Of a stretch of 64,000 nt of DNA, positions 1 to 11,125 are shown in pieces (position 1 is the stretch's first letter; the number at the start of each line of letters is the position of its first letter). A model generated the notes under the pieces. It did not search any database, was not told the origin of the DNA, and was given only the letters and a program-made list of their open reading frames with translations. A program made the translations under genes and the position numbers. Source of the stretch: Tolypeutes matacus (Eukaryota; Chordata; Mammalia; Cingulata; Chlamyphoridae); NCBI GenBank assembly GCA_026826555.1, contig JAKSZT010054304.1:49241113-49305112 (forward strand), in the 5' to 3' direction.

Positions 1-820
1 GTACAAGAGCAAAATCTGTGAGAAAGTAAGGTACCAAAACACCTGAGGAAGTCAAATGTCAGGGCAGGATTCCACTGAGGTCCATCGGAATGAGGACAGC
101 CAGAAATTATTGGCTCCTAACTGCAATTTCTGCAGTGAGCCCCACACGTCCAAAATTTAGCCCAACAGATAAAGGGAAACATGAATCACATGCCCCTGCC
201 TGCAACCTGCTTCTCTGTCTTCCTGGCTGTGGTTACAATATGTGTGCCCTGACTTGCAATCATCAAGTGATTATGCAGATACCCCCAGGGGATGGAGATT
301 CAGTTAAAGAAAGCAGTAAGAAATTGCTGGGCTATACCAACAGTCTAGACTCAAGGACAGACATTTCACTGGGTCTACTTGTTTTAGGCAGGAAATTCTC
401 CCGGGGAGACTTTGTTTTAAGTTTTCTTATCAAAAATTCTGTTTCTCACTCCCACCAAGAAACAGAATCTATGATTATAACTCTCTTCCCAAAACAAAAT
501 CTGGGGAAAGAGCAGCCCCCTCCTCTCTTTCCCAGAACTCACAACATTTCTTCTCTGAAGTTCGAAGATTTGGGGTTTTGATTTCATGACTATTGTTGTT
601 CTGTTCTGAGGAAGAAGACATAGCAGCTCTTCAGGAGATGTCTGGAAGGGACAAAAGGAATATAAGGGAGGGAAAGAAGAAGACATCCATCTAAACACTC
701 AATGAAGAGAAGCAGTGAAAGTACCCTGAAGCCAAGAGTCTTCAAGACCATTCCTCTTTCTCCACTTAACAGTTAGAAGTCCTTGGATGAGTCATGAACT
801 TCCCTAGCCCTCTGTTTCCT
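1..820. other. Noncoding flank, no gene recognised
   Basis: No coding exon with plausible splice sites or a recognisable protein was seen on either strand. In human synteny the PFKFB2 gene runs leftwards from here, so this stretch is probably its first intron; that is inference. No PFKFB2 coding exon was recognised. Confidence 0.4.
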
Positions 821-859
821 CTCCTATAAAGACAGTTGCCGTACAACCTAGCATTTATA

Positions 860-1015
860 TGCTGACATAGGACTTTACATTCACATAAGCTATTTCCGTC
901 AATCCTTCCATCATTCAATCTTGTAATAAGGCAGATTTTGCTATCATTATTACTTCTACCCATTTTAAAGACTGAAACGCTGAGATTGATGGACATTAGT
1001 ACTTTGCCAAAGTTC
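860..1015 (-). repeat. MIR-like ancient SINE fragment
   Basis: The stretch reads like a diverged MIR in reverse: a run on counting sites (aatccttccatcattcaat), then tatcattatt and cccattttaaagactgaaa, matching the order of the MIR reverse consensus (tail of low-complexity TA, then cccattttacagatgagga). Assigned by eye only. Confidence 0.45.
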
Positions 1016-1143
1016 ATTTCTGACCTCAGATATTAAAGTACCTAAATAATCTGAGCAAGTAGTGGGGGCCGGGAGGATAGTTCAAATTCCTTAGCAAGAA
1101 CTAGCATTCTAACATTCTAGCCCAATAGTAGGATGCAGCCCAG

Positions 1144-1162
1144 AAAAAAAAAAAAAAAAAAA
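1144..1162. repeat. Poly(A) tract
   Basis: An uninterrupted run of about 19 A bases. No clear retroposon body was recognised on its 5' side. Confidence 0.7.
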
Positions 1163-1871
1163 TGAAAGAAATGGGGAACTCTCAAACTTGTTCCCTTCAG
1201 GGAAAACTGTAACTGGACCGAGAGACAGCCCTAGCCCATCACCATTTCTCTCCTGGTGTTTTCATTCTCAAACCCTGCTCTGCACCCTCTCCCCAGGTAT
1301 CCCTTGGGACACTATTTATAGAAGGAATGGTGGGGCGCAGAGAGGTGGTAAATGACTTCTCCGATGTCATCTGCAGAATAAGGGGTAAGTACTACTGGAA
1401 CAGTGGGCGGAGAGATGCCCCGGTGCATACAAGTCTCGAGCTCACGCCCCAAACCCAGTCAAGGGACTCATAAGGTCAGAAGGTCCCGTTGCTTCACTGA
1501 CGTTGCACTGTTCCTTCACTGACCATACCAATCCTTCAACCCAAACACCAGCTGCGGTTCCCGGACCGGGAATGACCGCACTCCCAGTAATGACCCGGGT
1601 ACTGAGACTTCCCGAAACAGCAAGGCATCACCGTCCGGCAAGTCGCCCGGGTACACGGAGAACCCCTCATCCCACCCGCCCAGGCGCCCTTCCAAACGCT
1701 GCGCAGCTGCTGCTCACCCTATGATTCCTCCTAGATTCCTCCTGGCAGCGTCCCCAGCGCTTCCCCGGGAACGCAGCGGACCGGACCGAACGGCTGTGGC
1801 AGGGGCAGGGCACCAAATCCCTGACAAATCACGTCCCCCAGCCTGCCTCCGCCCACCGCGCCGGTCCTCAC

Positions 1872-2000
1872 CTGGAGAGAATCATCCGCCAATCGTGCGC
1901 CGGCAGGCCTAGGGGGCGGGGCACAAGTTGGACTCGATGACGCCAGCTCCAGGAGGATGGAACCCTGAAGGGGAAAGAGCGCAAGTTCCCAGGGGTCCTA
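1872..2000 (-). other. PFKFB2: Candidate noncoding first exon of PFKFB2
   Basis: On the minus strand the sequence at 1866-1874 reads CAG followed by GTGAGG, a near-consensus 5' splice site, so an exon would end at 1872. The upstream border (transcription start) is not visible; 2000 is only a guess bounded by the GC box and X-box. PFKFB2 makes and breaks fructose-2,6-bisphosphate, and in mammals its start codon lies in a later exon, outside this window. Confidence 0.35.
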
Positions 2001-2016
2001 GCTCTGTAGTTGCATC

Positions 2017-2029
2017 GTTGCCTGGCAAC
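2017..2029. promoter_or_regulatory. RFX X-box-like palindrome
   Basis: GTTGCCTGGCAAC is two perfect inverted six-base half sites (GTTGCC / GGCAAC) around one base, the arrangement bound by RFX family winged-helix factors. It lies in the CpG-rich promoter region. Confidence 0.6.
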
Positions 2030-2077
2030 TGATATATTGGGCTGGGGGCGGAGTTAATTAAAAGCATTGCTTCAAGC

Positions 2078-2087
2078 TCTCGCGAGA
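2078..2087. promoter_or_regulatory. CGCG element (TCTCGCGAGA)
   Basis: A perfect ten-base palindrome, TCTCGCGAGA, known as a strong CpG-island promoter element recognised by BANP. It lies about 50 bases from the X-box and suggests a TATA-less, methylation-sensitive promoter. Confidence 0.7.
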
Positions 2088-2209
2088 TAGAACTATTCCG
2101 TAGCAGTCTAGACCTGCTGCGATCTTTTGGTCACCCGGGAACGCTGTGAGATTTAACGCTTTCATGCCTGAATCCCAACGCGACCTCGTCAGACCCATAA
2201 TTGGAACGT

Positions 2210-3340
2210 AAGCTTTAGAAGGTGCAAGAGAAAGAGAGCTAGAGCTAGAGCTAGAGCGAAAGACAATGAATATGTATCTCTTGGAAAAGAGACAGAAACT
2301 CAGGGATGTCTTACTCCACCTTCACCTGGGAATTAAATTCATCCTTCAAGCAGCTGAAATAGCACTTTCTCTTGGAAGCTTTTTTACAAGTCCCTGTATG
2401 TTATAGTTGCCTTTTCTGTGCCTATATAACTCTGACTTTATCCAGTAAGTATTTATCGAGCACTTTCTATTTGCTAGGCACAGTCTTAGGGATACAGGGT
2501 TGGAAAATTTAGCGTTATCAGTTGTTCTGAAATTCAAAGGTTATGTGCTCCGTCCATCCCATCCCTTCCTCCCCCCCGCCCCCCTCCCCGATTACTAGTG
2601 TTGCCCCAAACCGCAGGTTTGCTGTCCGACCCGCACTGAAATCAATATCGGGACACCGATGGTTCAGAAAAAGAAAAGGCTTTAGTGCAAGGTCGACCGG
2701 CATTGGAGACGGATCCCCTAGGCTCAAATCTGTCTTCTTGAGTCTAAGAAGTTGAGGGTTTTAATGGATTCAACCAAGGGTCGGTGGAGTTGTTACCATG
2801 ACAATAACAAGTATAAACAACAATATTATGTAAAGGAGTGGAGCTAAGCTAAAGTAACCATTACAATAAAAAGTATAAACATTGTAGTCAGCGGTTACAC
2901 AAGTACTTGTTATCCTAAAGGCCAGATGGAGTCCATGTTGATATGCCCGAGGCCTAAACTGAAGCCTGGATGACACGTTTGTTCCTATCCTTCGTTCCTC
3001 CTCCTCATACTGCCAGCAGTGGAATGTAGCAATTACCCAGATGCTGACTTCATCCTTTGCTTTCTGAAGTGACATATCAACATTTTCAAGTTACTGTCCC
3101 ACTGATGTGGGCAGGCCAGTCCTCCAGCCCCTTTAACCTTAATGAGTCAATGTGTTGCAGCGACGAGTCCAGTCACGAGAATCTGGTTGTTTTTGACAGG
3201 TCCTTTGACTCACTGATCGTTCTTGACATTCCTTTGCGTTCTGAATTATTACTTTGTTTCTCCCGGTACAGTTTGGGTGTAGTTTGGAAGCCCGGATTTA
3301 ATCATTTCCGACCTCACTGTGCATGTTTACATTCCAACCT
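2210..3340. other. Spacer between two CpG-rich promoters
   Basis: No gene was recognised. There is a short AGAGCT-type tandem run near 2236-2258, a stretch resembling an L2 3' end at about 2440-2515 (gagcactttctatttgctag), and a C-rich tract at 2566-2590. The open frames here lack codon signature or recognisable products. Confidence 0.5.
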
Positions 3341-3369
3341 ATTTGATTCAGAAACTCCTTCCCCCGCCC

Positions 3370-3621
3370 TCTTCCCTTGAACATATATGCTGCCGACGCG
3401 GAAGGCACCTCACTCGCTCTATAGGTAGCAAGACCAATAGTTCCTTAGCATTACAGGCAAATCATCCTTTAGCAGCAGTGGGGCTGGGGAATTAGTTGCC
3501 ACTTTAAGAAAGTTCGAGCTTACTAAAGCGCGCCGGCAGAAGTCGTACCAAAGTGTCGCGAGAACTGTAACCACCGGCAACTTCTCGCGATGTTTGGCCC
3601 GGCGAAGGGTGGCCATTTTGG
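3370..3621 (+). promoter_or_regulatory. YOD1: YOD1 promoter region
   Basis: A GC- and CpG-rich stretch around the YOD1 start codon. It contains two TCGCGA-type half elements (TCGCGAGA at 3556-3563 and TCTCGCGA at 3583-3590) and a YY1-type site (GCCATTTTGG at 3612-3621). The second half element overlaps the A of the start codon, and the YY1 site lies in codons 8-11. An acatatatgc stretch at 3381-3390 is TATA-like but may be fortuitous. The exact transcription start cannot be seen. Confidence 0.55.
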
Positions 3622-3932
3622 AGTCCCCCCGGTGGCTGGTTGCCCCGGCGGCATCTCTCAACCTGCTGCCGGGACCAAAGCTGGCCCGGCGGGTGTCTGG
3701 CCTGTGGGCAGCCGGACCGACACGATGTGGCGGCTCCGCTGCAAGGCCAAGGACGGCACCCATGTTTTGCAGGGGTTGTCCAGCCGAACCCGGGTGCGGG
3801 AACTCCAAGGCCAAATTGCCGCCATCACCGGTATCGCCCCCGGCGGTCAGCGAATCCTCGTCGGATTCCCGCCCGAGTGCCTGGACCTCAGCAACGGGGA
3901 TACCATTCTCGAGGACTTGCCCATCCAGTCAG
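3590..3932 (+). CDS. YOD1: YOD1 coding exon 1: OTU deubiquitinase, N-terminal and UBX-like part
   Basis: This exon encodes residues 1-114 plus one base of codon 115 of YOD1 (the yeast Otu1 orthologue), a cysteine protease that trims ubiquitin chains. It works with the p97/VCP ATPase in ER-associated degradation and related pathways. The N-terminus is a Gly/Pro/Ala-rich leader; the UBX-like, p97-binding domain starts near residue 50. The exon ends in tcag before GTAAGG (donor at 3933), phase 1. The start at 3590 gives exactly the human length (348 residues) when joined to 5183-5886. A second in-frame ATG at codon 46 (3725) precedes the UBX-like part and corresponds closely to a known shorter human isoform. 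Confidence 0.95.
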
Positions 3933-5182
3933 GTAAGGGGATCGGTCTGTGCCAAAGAAAGCCTTGTGAGGCTGGAGAGAGGCGTGAGGAAGAAAAGGAA
4001 CCAGTCCCGGCAAGTTGGCTCTGGGTCAGCTGGGGCCTTTGAGGGCAAGGGTGAAGGTAGATTAAAGTACAGATAACTCTTATGGAGGCAGGACAAGTGT
4101 CTAGCAACTCCTACTCTTTACAAATGGTTGAAAGAGACAGGGAGGGTTCAACCCCTGTGAGAAGCCCAAAGGCTTGGAGTCTTCCTTCCCTGTTCTCCTT
4201 TCTGGTCTGTCTGAAAAATATCACAGTTTGATTTTACTCAGCATCTACAAAAGTGTAAAAAAGTAGGACCTATATTCTCAGTCCTTACTATACGATGGCT
4301 CTTTTCCCCTTTATCACTGATCAGCAGGCCTGAAGGGTAAAGGACACTTATCTTTTTTTGTTTGTTTGTTTTCCTGGTTTGTTATTGCAATAACCTTCAT
4401 ATACACTTATTTTCACAGTTAGGCATACTGATTTTAGAGTTAGCATTTAAACATCCACGAAAGGCCCTGTCAAGTTTAACCAACAGTAGTTACTTCTATG
4501 GCGTATCCAAATTTGAACAGCAACTTTGGTAATTAAAAGCTTTCCTCTCTTTAATCAAAGACTGTCAACAAACAGGATAGATGCGTTTAAATTTCAGATG
4601 AAGAACCCCCTGGTGGCCTAATCTATGGTGAATACTTTCTGGAAGATTTGTGCTTTTAAAATGTGGATAAGGAAACTTTGTTTTTTGTTTTTTTGTTTTT
4701 TTTTTTTTTTAAAGATTTTATTTATTTATTCATTTATCCCCCCCTTGCTGCTCGTGCTCGCTGGGTCAGCTAACCACGCCGTGCGGGCGGGCTTGCCTTC
4801 ACCAGGAGGTCCCGGGAACCGAACCCGGGGCCTCCCATATGGTAAACGGGAGCCCTACTGATTGAGCCACAGCCGCTTCCCAGGAAACTTTGTTTTTAAA
4901 ATGTATTTTTTTCAAGTAAGTATAAAGGTGTATAACCCAGGCCCATTCCCTAAATTGGGAAGCACTATGAAGCTTTGTGCTCTTTGTTTTATTTTCATCT
5001 TTATGAGGATTCAGTAACAAAAAGTGTTACTAGTAACTTATTTGCAAAGCTCTCTTCTCTTTAGTAACTCCAGTTTATGCTTTCATTCTTTCTGTTTGTA
5101 ATTTACAGACTTGGCTAGTAAAAACCAATCCCATCTATATTTTCTCTGCAGTTCTGGATTTGTTTTATTTTTTTTTTAACAG
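3933..5182 (+). other. YOD1: YOD1 intron 1
   Basis: A single 1250-base intron with donor GTAAGG at 3933 and acceptor AG at 5181-5182 after a long T-rich tract. Splicing joins g to ga and restores a Gly codon (115). It contains one antisense DAS-type SINE (4686-4881). No other exon was seen inside it. Confidence 0.9.
4686..4881 (-). mobile_element. DAS-type tRNA-derived SINE in YOD1 intron
   Basis: Antisense copy: poly(T) and A/T-rich tail on the left, tRNA-like head on the right ending in gagccacagccgcttccc. The B-box complement ggaaccgaacc is visible. It is flanked by a 16-base direct repeat, AGGAAACTTTGTTTTT, at 4670-4685 and 4882-4897, the target-site duplication. Closely similar to the plus-strand copy at 18358-18600. 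Confidence 0.9.
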
Positions 5183-5886
5183 GAGACATGCTGATTGTTG
5201 AAGAAGACCAAACCAGGCACAAAACTTCACCTGCGATTACAAAACATGGTGCTCCTAGTTCCTTCAGGGAAACTGTGCCAGTGCTTGCCAGAACGGCGGT
5301 CCCAGCAGATAACTCTTGCCTCTTTACCAGTGTGTACTATGTTGTTGAAGGGGGAGTCTTGAATCCAGCTTGTGCCCCTGAGATGCGACGCCTCATAGCA
5401 CAAATTGTAGCAAGTGATCCAGACTTCTATAGTGAGGCAATACTGGGAAAAACAAATCAAGAGTACTGTGAATGGATCAAAAGGGATGATACTTGGGGAG
5501 GAGCTATTGAGATATCAATTTTGTCTAAGTTTTATCAATGTGAAATATGTGTAGTGGATACACAGACTGTAAGAATTGATCGTTTTGGGGAAGATGCAGG
5601 ATATACCAAAAGGGTCCTGCTTATTTATGATGGCATTCATTATGATCCACTTCAGCGTATCTTCCCTGACCCAGACACCCCTCCTCTGACCATTTTCTCC
5701 TCTAATGATGATATTGTTCTTGTACAAGCACTGGAATTAGCAGATGAAGCTAGAAGAAAGAGACAGTTTACTGATGTAAACCGCTTCACCCTGAGATGCA
5801 TGGTGTGCCAGATGGGATTGACTGGACAAGCAGAAGCAAGAGACCATGCCAAGGAGACAGGCCATACCAACTTTGGAGAAGTGTGA
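5183..5886 (+). CDS. YOD1: YOD1 coding exon 2: OTU catalytic domain and C2H2 zinc finger
   Basis: Encodes residues 115-348 and the stop at 5884-5886. The OTU protease domain covers about residues 149-274 with the catalytic triad in place: Asp157 and Cys160 (motif ADNSC) and His267 (motif DGIHYD). A C-terminal zinc finger has Cys320, Cys323, His336 and His342. The protein ends TNFGEV, identical to human as I recall it. Total length with exon 1 is 348 residues, equal to human YOD1. No frameshift or lost key residue was seen. YOD1 acts in the cytosol, where it removes or shortens ubiquitin chains on p97-bound clients. Confidence 0.97.
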
Positions 5887-8498
5887 TCTATGCATGATGA
5901 GGGTTGAAGCCTACTACCTCACAGATCCAGAAGGCTCTGGGTTTTCCAATAAGCTAATCATATTCCTAAAGAACAAAAGGACACAATGCTTGAACCACCC
6001 TTTTAACTTAAAACCACTAAGACACTGAAATTCTTTGTTAAGATTAAAATTAGTGTGCAAGTTTACAGATGTGTGTCCACAGTGGTGATACATGCCCTCT
6101 TTCTGCTGGGGTTACAGAATAGGTGGTGCTTGCCACCTGCTGACGCTAACCCGAAGATTGAGTATTAGTATTATAAACTAGCATCCAGCAGCATTAACTT
6201 GTAGAAGACGATGACATCACATTTTGGGTAATCCGGAAGGCCTCAGGCGAGGCTACAGGACATATACCACAGTCTCCAGTAATTAAGTCCTTTTAATAAC
6301 TCAATGAGTTAATAGTTTCTAAACTATGAATTGATTCCTCAAATGGAAGATACTCAGAGTTGTCAAAACTGAGTTTATATTGCAATTTGTTAGACTTTAT
6401 AAGTGTGTACTTAACTGATTAAAAGTACAAATCAAGCAATTGCTACAAGGATGGGTCTATTCCTTGAGAATGTTATCTAAAAGCACGAACTGATAGTGCC
6501 CTGTTTAAGATTCTAGTGTATAAAAGTAGAATGTATGAGGGGAAAGATGCCTGAAGCAACTGACTGAAGCTTTAAAAGACAGTTGGCCTCATGTTTTAAT
6601 GCGACTTATTTGGTCTTTGTCACACTGGGTAAAATTTTAAAATTAAGCAGGGTAGGTTCTTCTAATTGAAATTCCTTGAAATTTGCTTAACTTTTGCTTT
6701 TTTCATAAAAATTTGCCAGGGGGATTTAATTTCCTCAGCTTTTTGTTAAGAGAACATCCTCCAACTTCTGGGGGAAAAAATCTTTAAAGTGATAATGGTG
6801 TAATTTGGTTTGCTTTGTGCAAGATATTTTGCTTAAGCGGTATTTTCATGCTAACCTTATCCTTCCACGAATGCTTTGTTTTCATAATTTCACTTTTCTG
6901 CAAATTAGCACTTTGATTATCAGTAGTATTTTACTTTGTCTTTGAAGAGTTTTAAAATAATTGGGATAGTAATGTTGAATGAATTTGTTTCACTTCCAAA
7001 ATACAGGTTTTTTAATCCTTGCCTTATTCAGCTTTCTCAGAATTCTGGTTTCTTCCTAATATTAGATATGTAGCCATTTGCTTGGTTGGCTTATCTGCAA
7101 GGCACACCCTCTAAAATTTAGCTTTGCTATGAGATCGTCCAGCTAAAGTTTTCTACCTCTCTTCTTGATTCTTCTTAAGATCAGGGATGCTAAATTTAAA
7201 ATTGTTATGTATTATCTCACATAATGTGAAGAGGCTTAATGTTACGAAGTTTTGTTATCTTGGTCTCATTTTTGATTAAGTATTCTTACTGAGAAAACTA
7301 ATGTTACACTTAAAGGCACTTATATCTCTTCCAGCATCTCTTCTTGTCAAATGTTTTTAAAGTTGAGATTTGCTTTCAGCACTTCCACTTCGTGAAAGTG
7401 GCCATGTAAAATTAAGGAACATGTAAGCAATTTTAAAAGTTCCTTTAAAGAACAATTCACAAAGTATGCTTGAAATCATTAGATGGCATTTCTAGAGTAT
7501 CTTTTGTGTATATAGCTGCGTTAGGCATTCATTATAAGTTATTATGGTCAAAACAACTTAGAAATGTTTTAAGTTTCTATTTTACTGAGCCTTAAGACAG
7601 CACGTGTAAGCTTATGATACTTAATGTTTGGCAATCATAATAGGTATAAATGACTATGATTGAAAAGCTCTTCATACCTAACTCTTATCTGGTCTAGATG
7701 GCTTTTTCTATGTCCTTTATTTTTCCCTAGAATATACTACATTTAAAACTGTAAATTAAGATATAGCACTGGGTAGCATCCCTCAAATTGAGCTTTATGT
7801 ATCATTATTCATAAAACTTCCCTTCCTTTCTTAGTACTTCAAGAGCCAATCTTAATGTTTGCTTCCTGAAATTTTAGATCTAGAAGTTCATTCATGCAGC
7901 AAATATTTATTTTTTTGCTCCAGGCATGTATTAGTATTAGTGTGTTTCCTAATGTAAATTTCTGTCGCTTTAAAATTAAGACTATATTTTATCTATAGTG
8001 GATTAATTGAACAAGTGGAAAGAAATATAACACTGATTGTTTACAAAATTAAGCTCTTCATTTTAAGTATTTTTGTTTACATATTTAAGCTTATGCTTTT
8101 ATAGCAAGTGTCAAATATTTATTCAGGGGATCTTACTCTATTTTACCTGTTGTTATCCATCTACAAATTCAGCACTAATACTTTGAATATAGTGTTCTGA
8201 TTAAAATTCAAAATGAGACACTATTTGTAGACCATTTGATGTAGCTATTGAGGATTTAAAAACCTAAACTACTCATTCTAAACTCAAGCTTGTAAGCTTC
8301 ACGATTTAAAGATTTCTTTTACTGTACATTATTAAGCTTGAGGACGGTGGAAATCTTAAGTATTTAGTACTTGCTGTGGGATTAAAGGGAATTGTCTTAA
8401 GTTTGCACTTGAGCAGAGTCCCTTCTTCCTACTCATTCACTTTTCTAGTGCCATACAAGAATATTCTTTTAAAATGAATTTACATTAGTGGCAGAATG

Positions 8499-8504
8499 AA
8501 TAAA
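8499..8504 (+). terminator. YOD1: Candidate proximal poly(A) signal of YOD1
   Basis: AATAAA followed by a T-rich stretch within 20 bases. Use cannot be judged from sequence alone. Confidence 0.35.
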
Positions 8505-9129
8505 GACTGTGTTTTCCAATACCCTCCTTTCCCTTGCTTTTCGGGTTTAAATATTAGGTACACTCCTAGATAGGGTGATTTTAGAAGTTAAACTTAATAT
8601 CCTTGGGAATTTTGTAATGTGATAGTCATGAAGACATCATCAGTTTATTATATCTTCTGTTGATGGTTAGTGATCGATTTCTTAATTGAGTCCCATAAGT
8701 GAGAAATGGGCATAGTCAAATGGTAGCCTTAAAAGTGTGGCTGCTGGTCAACTTGACACTATTAGTAAGTACTAATGTAATCATGCCACTTGATTATTCA
8801 GTGAAGTTCAAGTCCCAGCAAAATCATTATCAGGAATGAATAACCTTGCATTGTCTGCATACATGTCCTTGAGTACCCAAGCCTAACTTGCTTATTCCTT
8901 CTATCCTTTGTAGGGATTAAAACATAGGTTGTCCTAGCTAAACATAGTTTACTGTATCTTTGAAAAATTTAGGATGGGGAGTATGCAAGATTAAGCAATA
9001 GAGTGTTTTTCTTTACAATTCAGGTGACCTTTCCAAACTTCCATATATTAAGAATCATGTTCTTTCATGTGTTGACATATGTCTGTTATTATTTGCAGCA
9101 CTTTAAAAAATATGAAATAAAAGTTTACA

Positions 9130-9495
9130 TGTTTCCATGTTATCCCTCTCCAGGGATCTTACACTGCAACATGGATGAACCTTGAAGACATCATGTTGAG
9201 TGAAATAAGCCAGACACAAAAGGACAAATATTGTATTGTTTCTCTTATATGAAATAATAAGCAAAATTATAGAGACAGCAGATGAGTGGTTTCCAAGGGT
9301 GAGGGGAATGGGAAGCTGTTGCTAAAAGAGTATGAGTTTTTGTTTGGAATGATAAAAATAGTCTGGACATAGATAGTGGTGAAAGTTACATAGTGTTGCC
9401 AATGTACTTAAATGTCAAAAAGTTGTCCACTTAAAATTATTTTTATGATATATTTGATATATCTGCTTTACCACGATTAAAAGTAAATAAATTTT
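9130..9495 (+). mobile_element. Old L1 3'-end fragment in YOD1 3' UTR
   Basis: Contains the L1 ORF2 C-terminal and 3' UTR signature (gaacttgaggacatcatgt-like text at about 9176, then gccagacacaaaaggacaaatattgta and a T-rich ending). It is 5'-truncated, inserted in the sense orientation, and ends in A-rich sequence near 9500. Confidence 0.75.
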
Positions 9496-10345
9496 TAAAA
9501 TGCTATTTGGAAAAAATATGAAGGCTGCCAAATCTATATATGAAAGTTTTGTTAAAATTAAAAAAAAAAAATTCTTGAGCTGCTACCAAGAATCATTGTA
9601 TAGTATAGATTATTCAGTGACACAACATTGTGGTATTTTGATAACAGTAGAACTCAATTTAGGAGCACGTTCTGTGGCCTGGCATTCAAAATGTTATTTA
9701 TAACTTTGTACAGTACAGTATTCAAATTTGTTCTTGTAGAACAAAGACTACTATAGCAACTTATAAAAGTGGATTTTTAAAACTCATTTGTTTCTAACCA
9801 AACTTATATTAAGGAAGCTGATTTTTGAGTCAGACCTTCAAAGTGTCATACAGGTGACATCAAGTCTAAAGTGAAACACTTGATTTGAATAAGCTAGTTA
9901 TTAACTGAAGAGGTTTTCTTATTAAGAGTTACATTTCAGTGCAGTTCATCCAACTTAGAATATAAGGGTTTTATTCTTCCTCTTCCTAAAATTAACTGGC
10001 ATTTTGTTTTACAGTGCTTTGAACATTTATTTTAGAGAAAATTATGACAATGACATTGAGCATTTCCAGTGCTGGTTTAGGTCTTGATTCACATAGATAT
10101 AAAAGACATTGCTATTTTAAGGGTGAAGGGAAGGAGAAGCAGGAGGCTACCACTAAGCAATTAGAAGAAATTCTCAAATGGATGCATATCTTAACATAAA
10201 TAATGCTTTTTGGAAAATGTTTCAAACAATGTCTTTGTGTCACTTAAACCTTCTCCCCTGTTTCTTGGCATAGAATGTAGCCATAAGTAAAATAGCTTGT
10301 CATTTAAGTATAAAACCATAATAATGAGTATTTTGCTATGATGTC

Positions 10346-10373
10346 TTTTTTTTTTTTTTTTTTTTTTTTTTTT
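10346..10373 (-). mobile_element. Poly(T)-only insertion with target-site duplication
   Basis: A run of about 28 T bases is flanked by the direct repeat TGATGTCTTTTT (10339-10350 and 10375-10386). This is what reverse transcription of only a poly(A) tail would leave. No SINE or L1 body is present. Confidence 0.6.
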
Positions 10374-10658
10374 GTGATGTCTTTTTATACTTAATGTTTT
10401 AAAAACTACAGACTTAAACCTAGGAGTTTTAGGGATAGTGTAGATAGAATTTGGTTAAGTTATAGGATAAATAGACAAAGTTAACTTTAAAAAGGTTTAG
10501 AATTTCTACTAAGATTACATGAGCCTGATTTTATAACTGGTATAGGATATGAAGTTAGTTATAGCCCATTCATTACTTAAAAGGACAAGGGGACCTAATT
10601 CTTGTCAGTTTTCCAGTTCACCTTGATGTACCATTCAGGACTCAAGCTGTTTACAGAA

Positions 10659-10675
10659 AATAAATGTGTAATAAA
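10659..10675 (+). terminator. YOD1: Candidate poly(A) signal pair
   Basis: Two overlapping-range AATAAA hexamers (10659-10664 and 10670-10675). No strong GT-rich element directly follows, so this is weaker than the 11120 signal. Confidence 0.3.
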
Positions 10676-11119
10676 AAGTAAATTGTTTCCCTTTAAAAGT
10701 GTTGAATTCAGCTTAAAATACAGAATAAACATGTATAATTTGTCAAAAGGATAGAGAATGATACAGTCCTATAGTCCCTGTATTATGCACTAAAAGTGGA
10801 GTCTAAAGAAAACCACAAAGACTCAAAATTTAGAGTTCTAGAACATGACATGAAAATGTAGGGAATGGCAAAACAAAGTTTTGGTATTAGAAAATATTTT
10901 TTCTTGATGATGGACAGTGTTTTCTTGTTTTAAAAATGTTCTTTTATCTACTTGCCAGCATTTTTTCTAGGTTAATACACTGCTACTGCGTGAGAGATGC
11001 CTAATTTCATTTTGTACAACTCATGTGATTTTGCCATTGTCATTAAGATGCATTGATTTTATTTATGAGATGTATGATTTTAAATACTAATTGCTGTATG
11101 AAGTGACTTGTTTTGAAGG

Positions 11120-11125
11120 AATAAA
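11120..11125 (+). terminator. YOD1: Probable distal poly(A) signal of YOD1
   Basis: AATAAA followed within 50 bases by a T/G-rich stretch (tttggggtgagg). The resulting 3' UTR of about 5.26 kb agrees with the long human UTR. Confidence 0.6.

Larger units (their letters stand above)
1400..2210 (-). promoter_or_regulatory. PFKFB2: CpG-rich promoter region, probably of PFKFB2
   Basis: This 0.8 kb is far richer in C, G and CpG than its surroundings. It holds a GC box (1912-1922), an RFX X-box-like palindrome (2017-2029) and a perfect TCTCGCGAGA palindrome (2078-2087). A strong minus-strand splice donor lies at 1866-1874. In human, PFKFB2 lies head to head with YOD1 with its promoter close to YOD1's, which fits this island sitting 1.5 kb left of the YOD1 start. 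Assignment to PFKFB2 rests on synteny, since no coding exon of it is in the window. Confidence 0.6.

Noticed and set aside
3594..4107. Alternative frames across YOD1 exon 1 (plus frames from 3594 and 3640 and minus frames)
   Set aside because: The GC-rich exon opens several frames by chance. Only the frame from 3590 matches YOD1 and splices correctly to exon 2.
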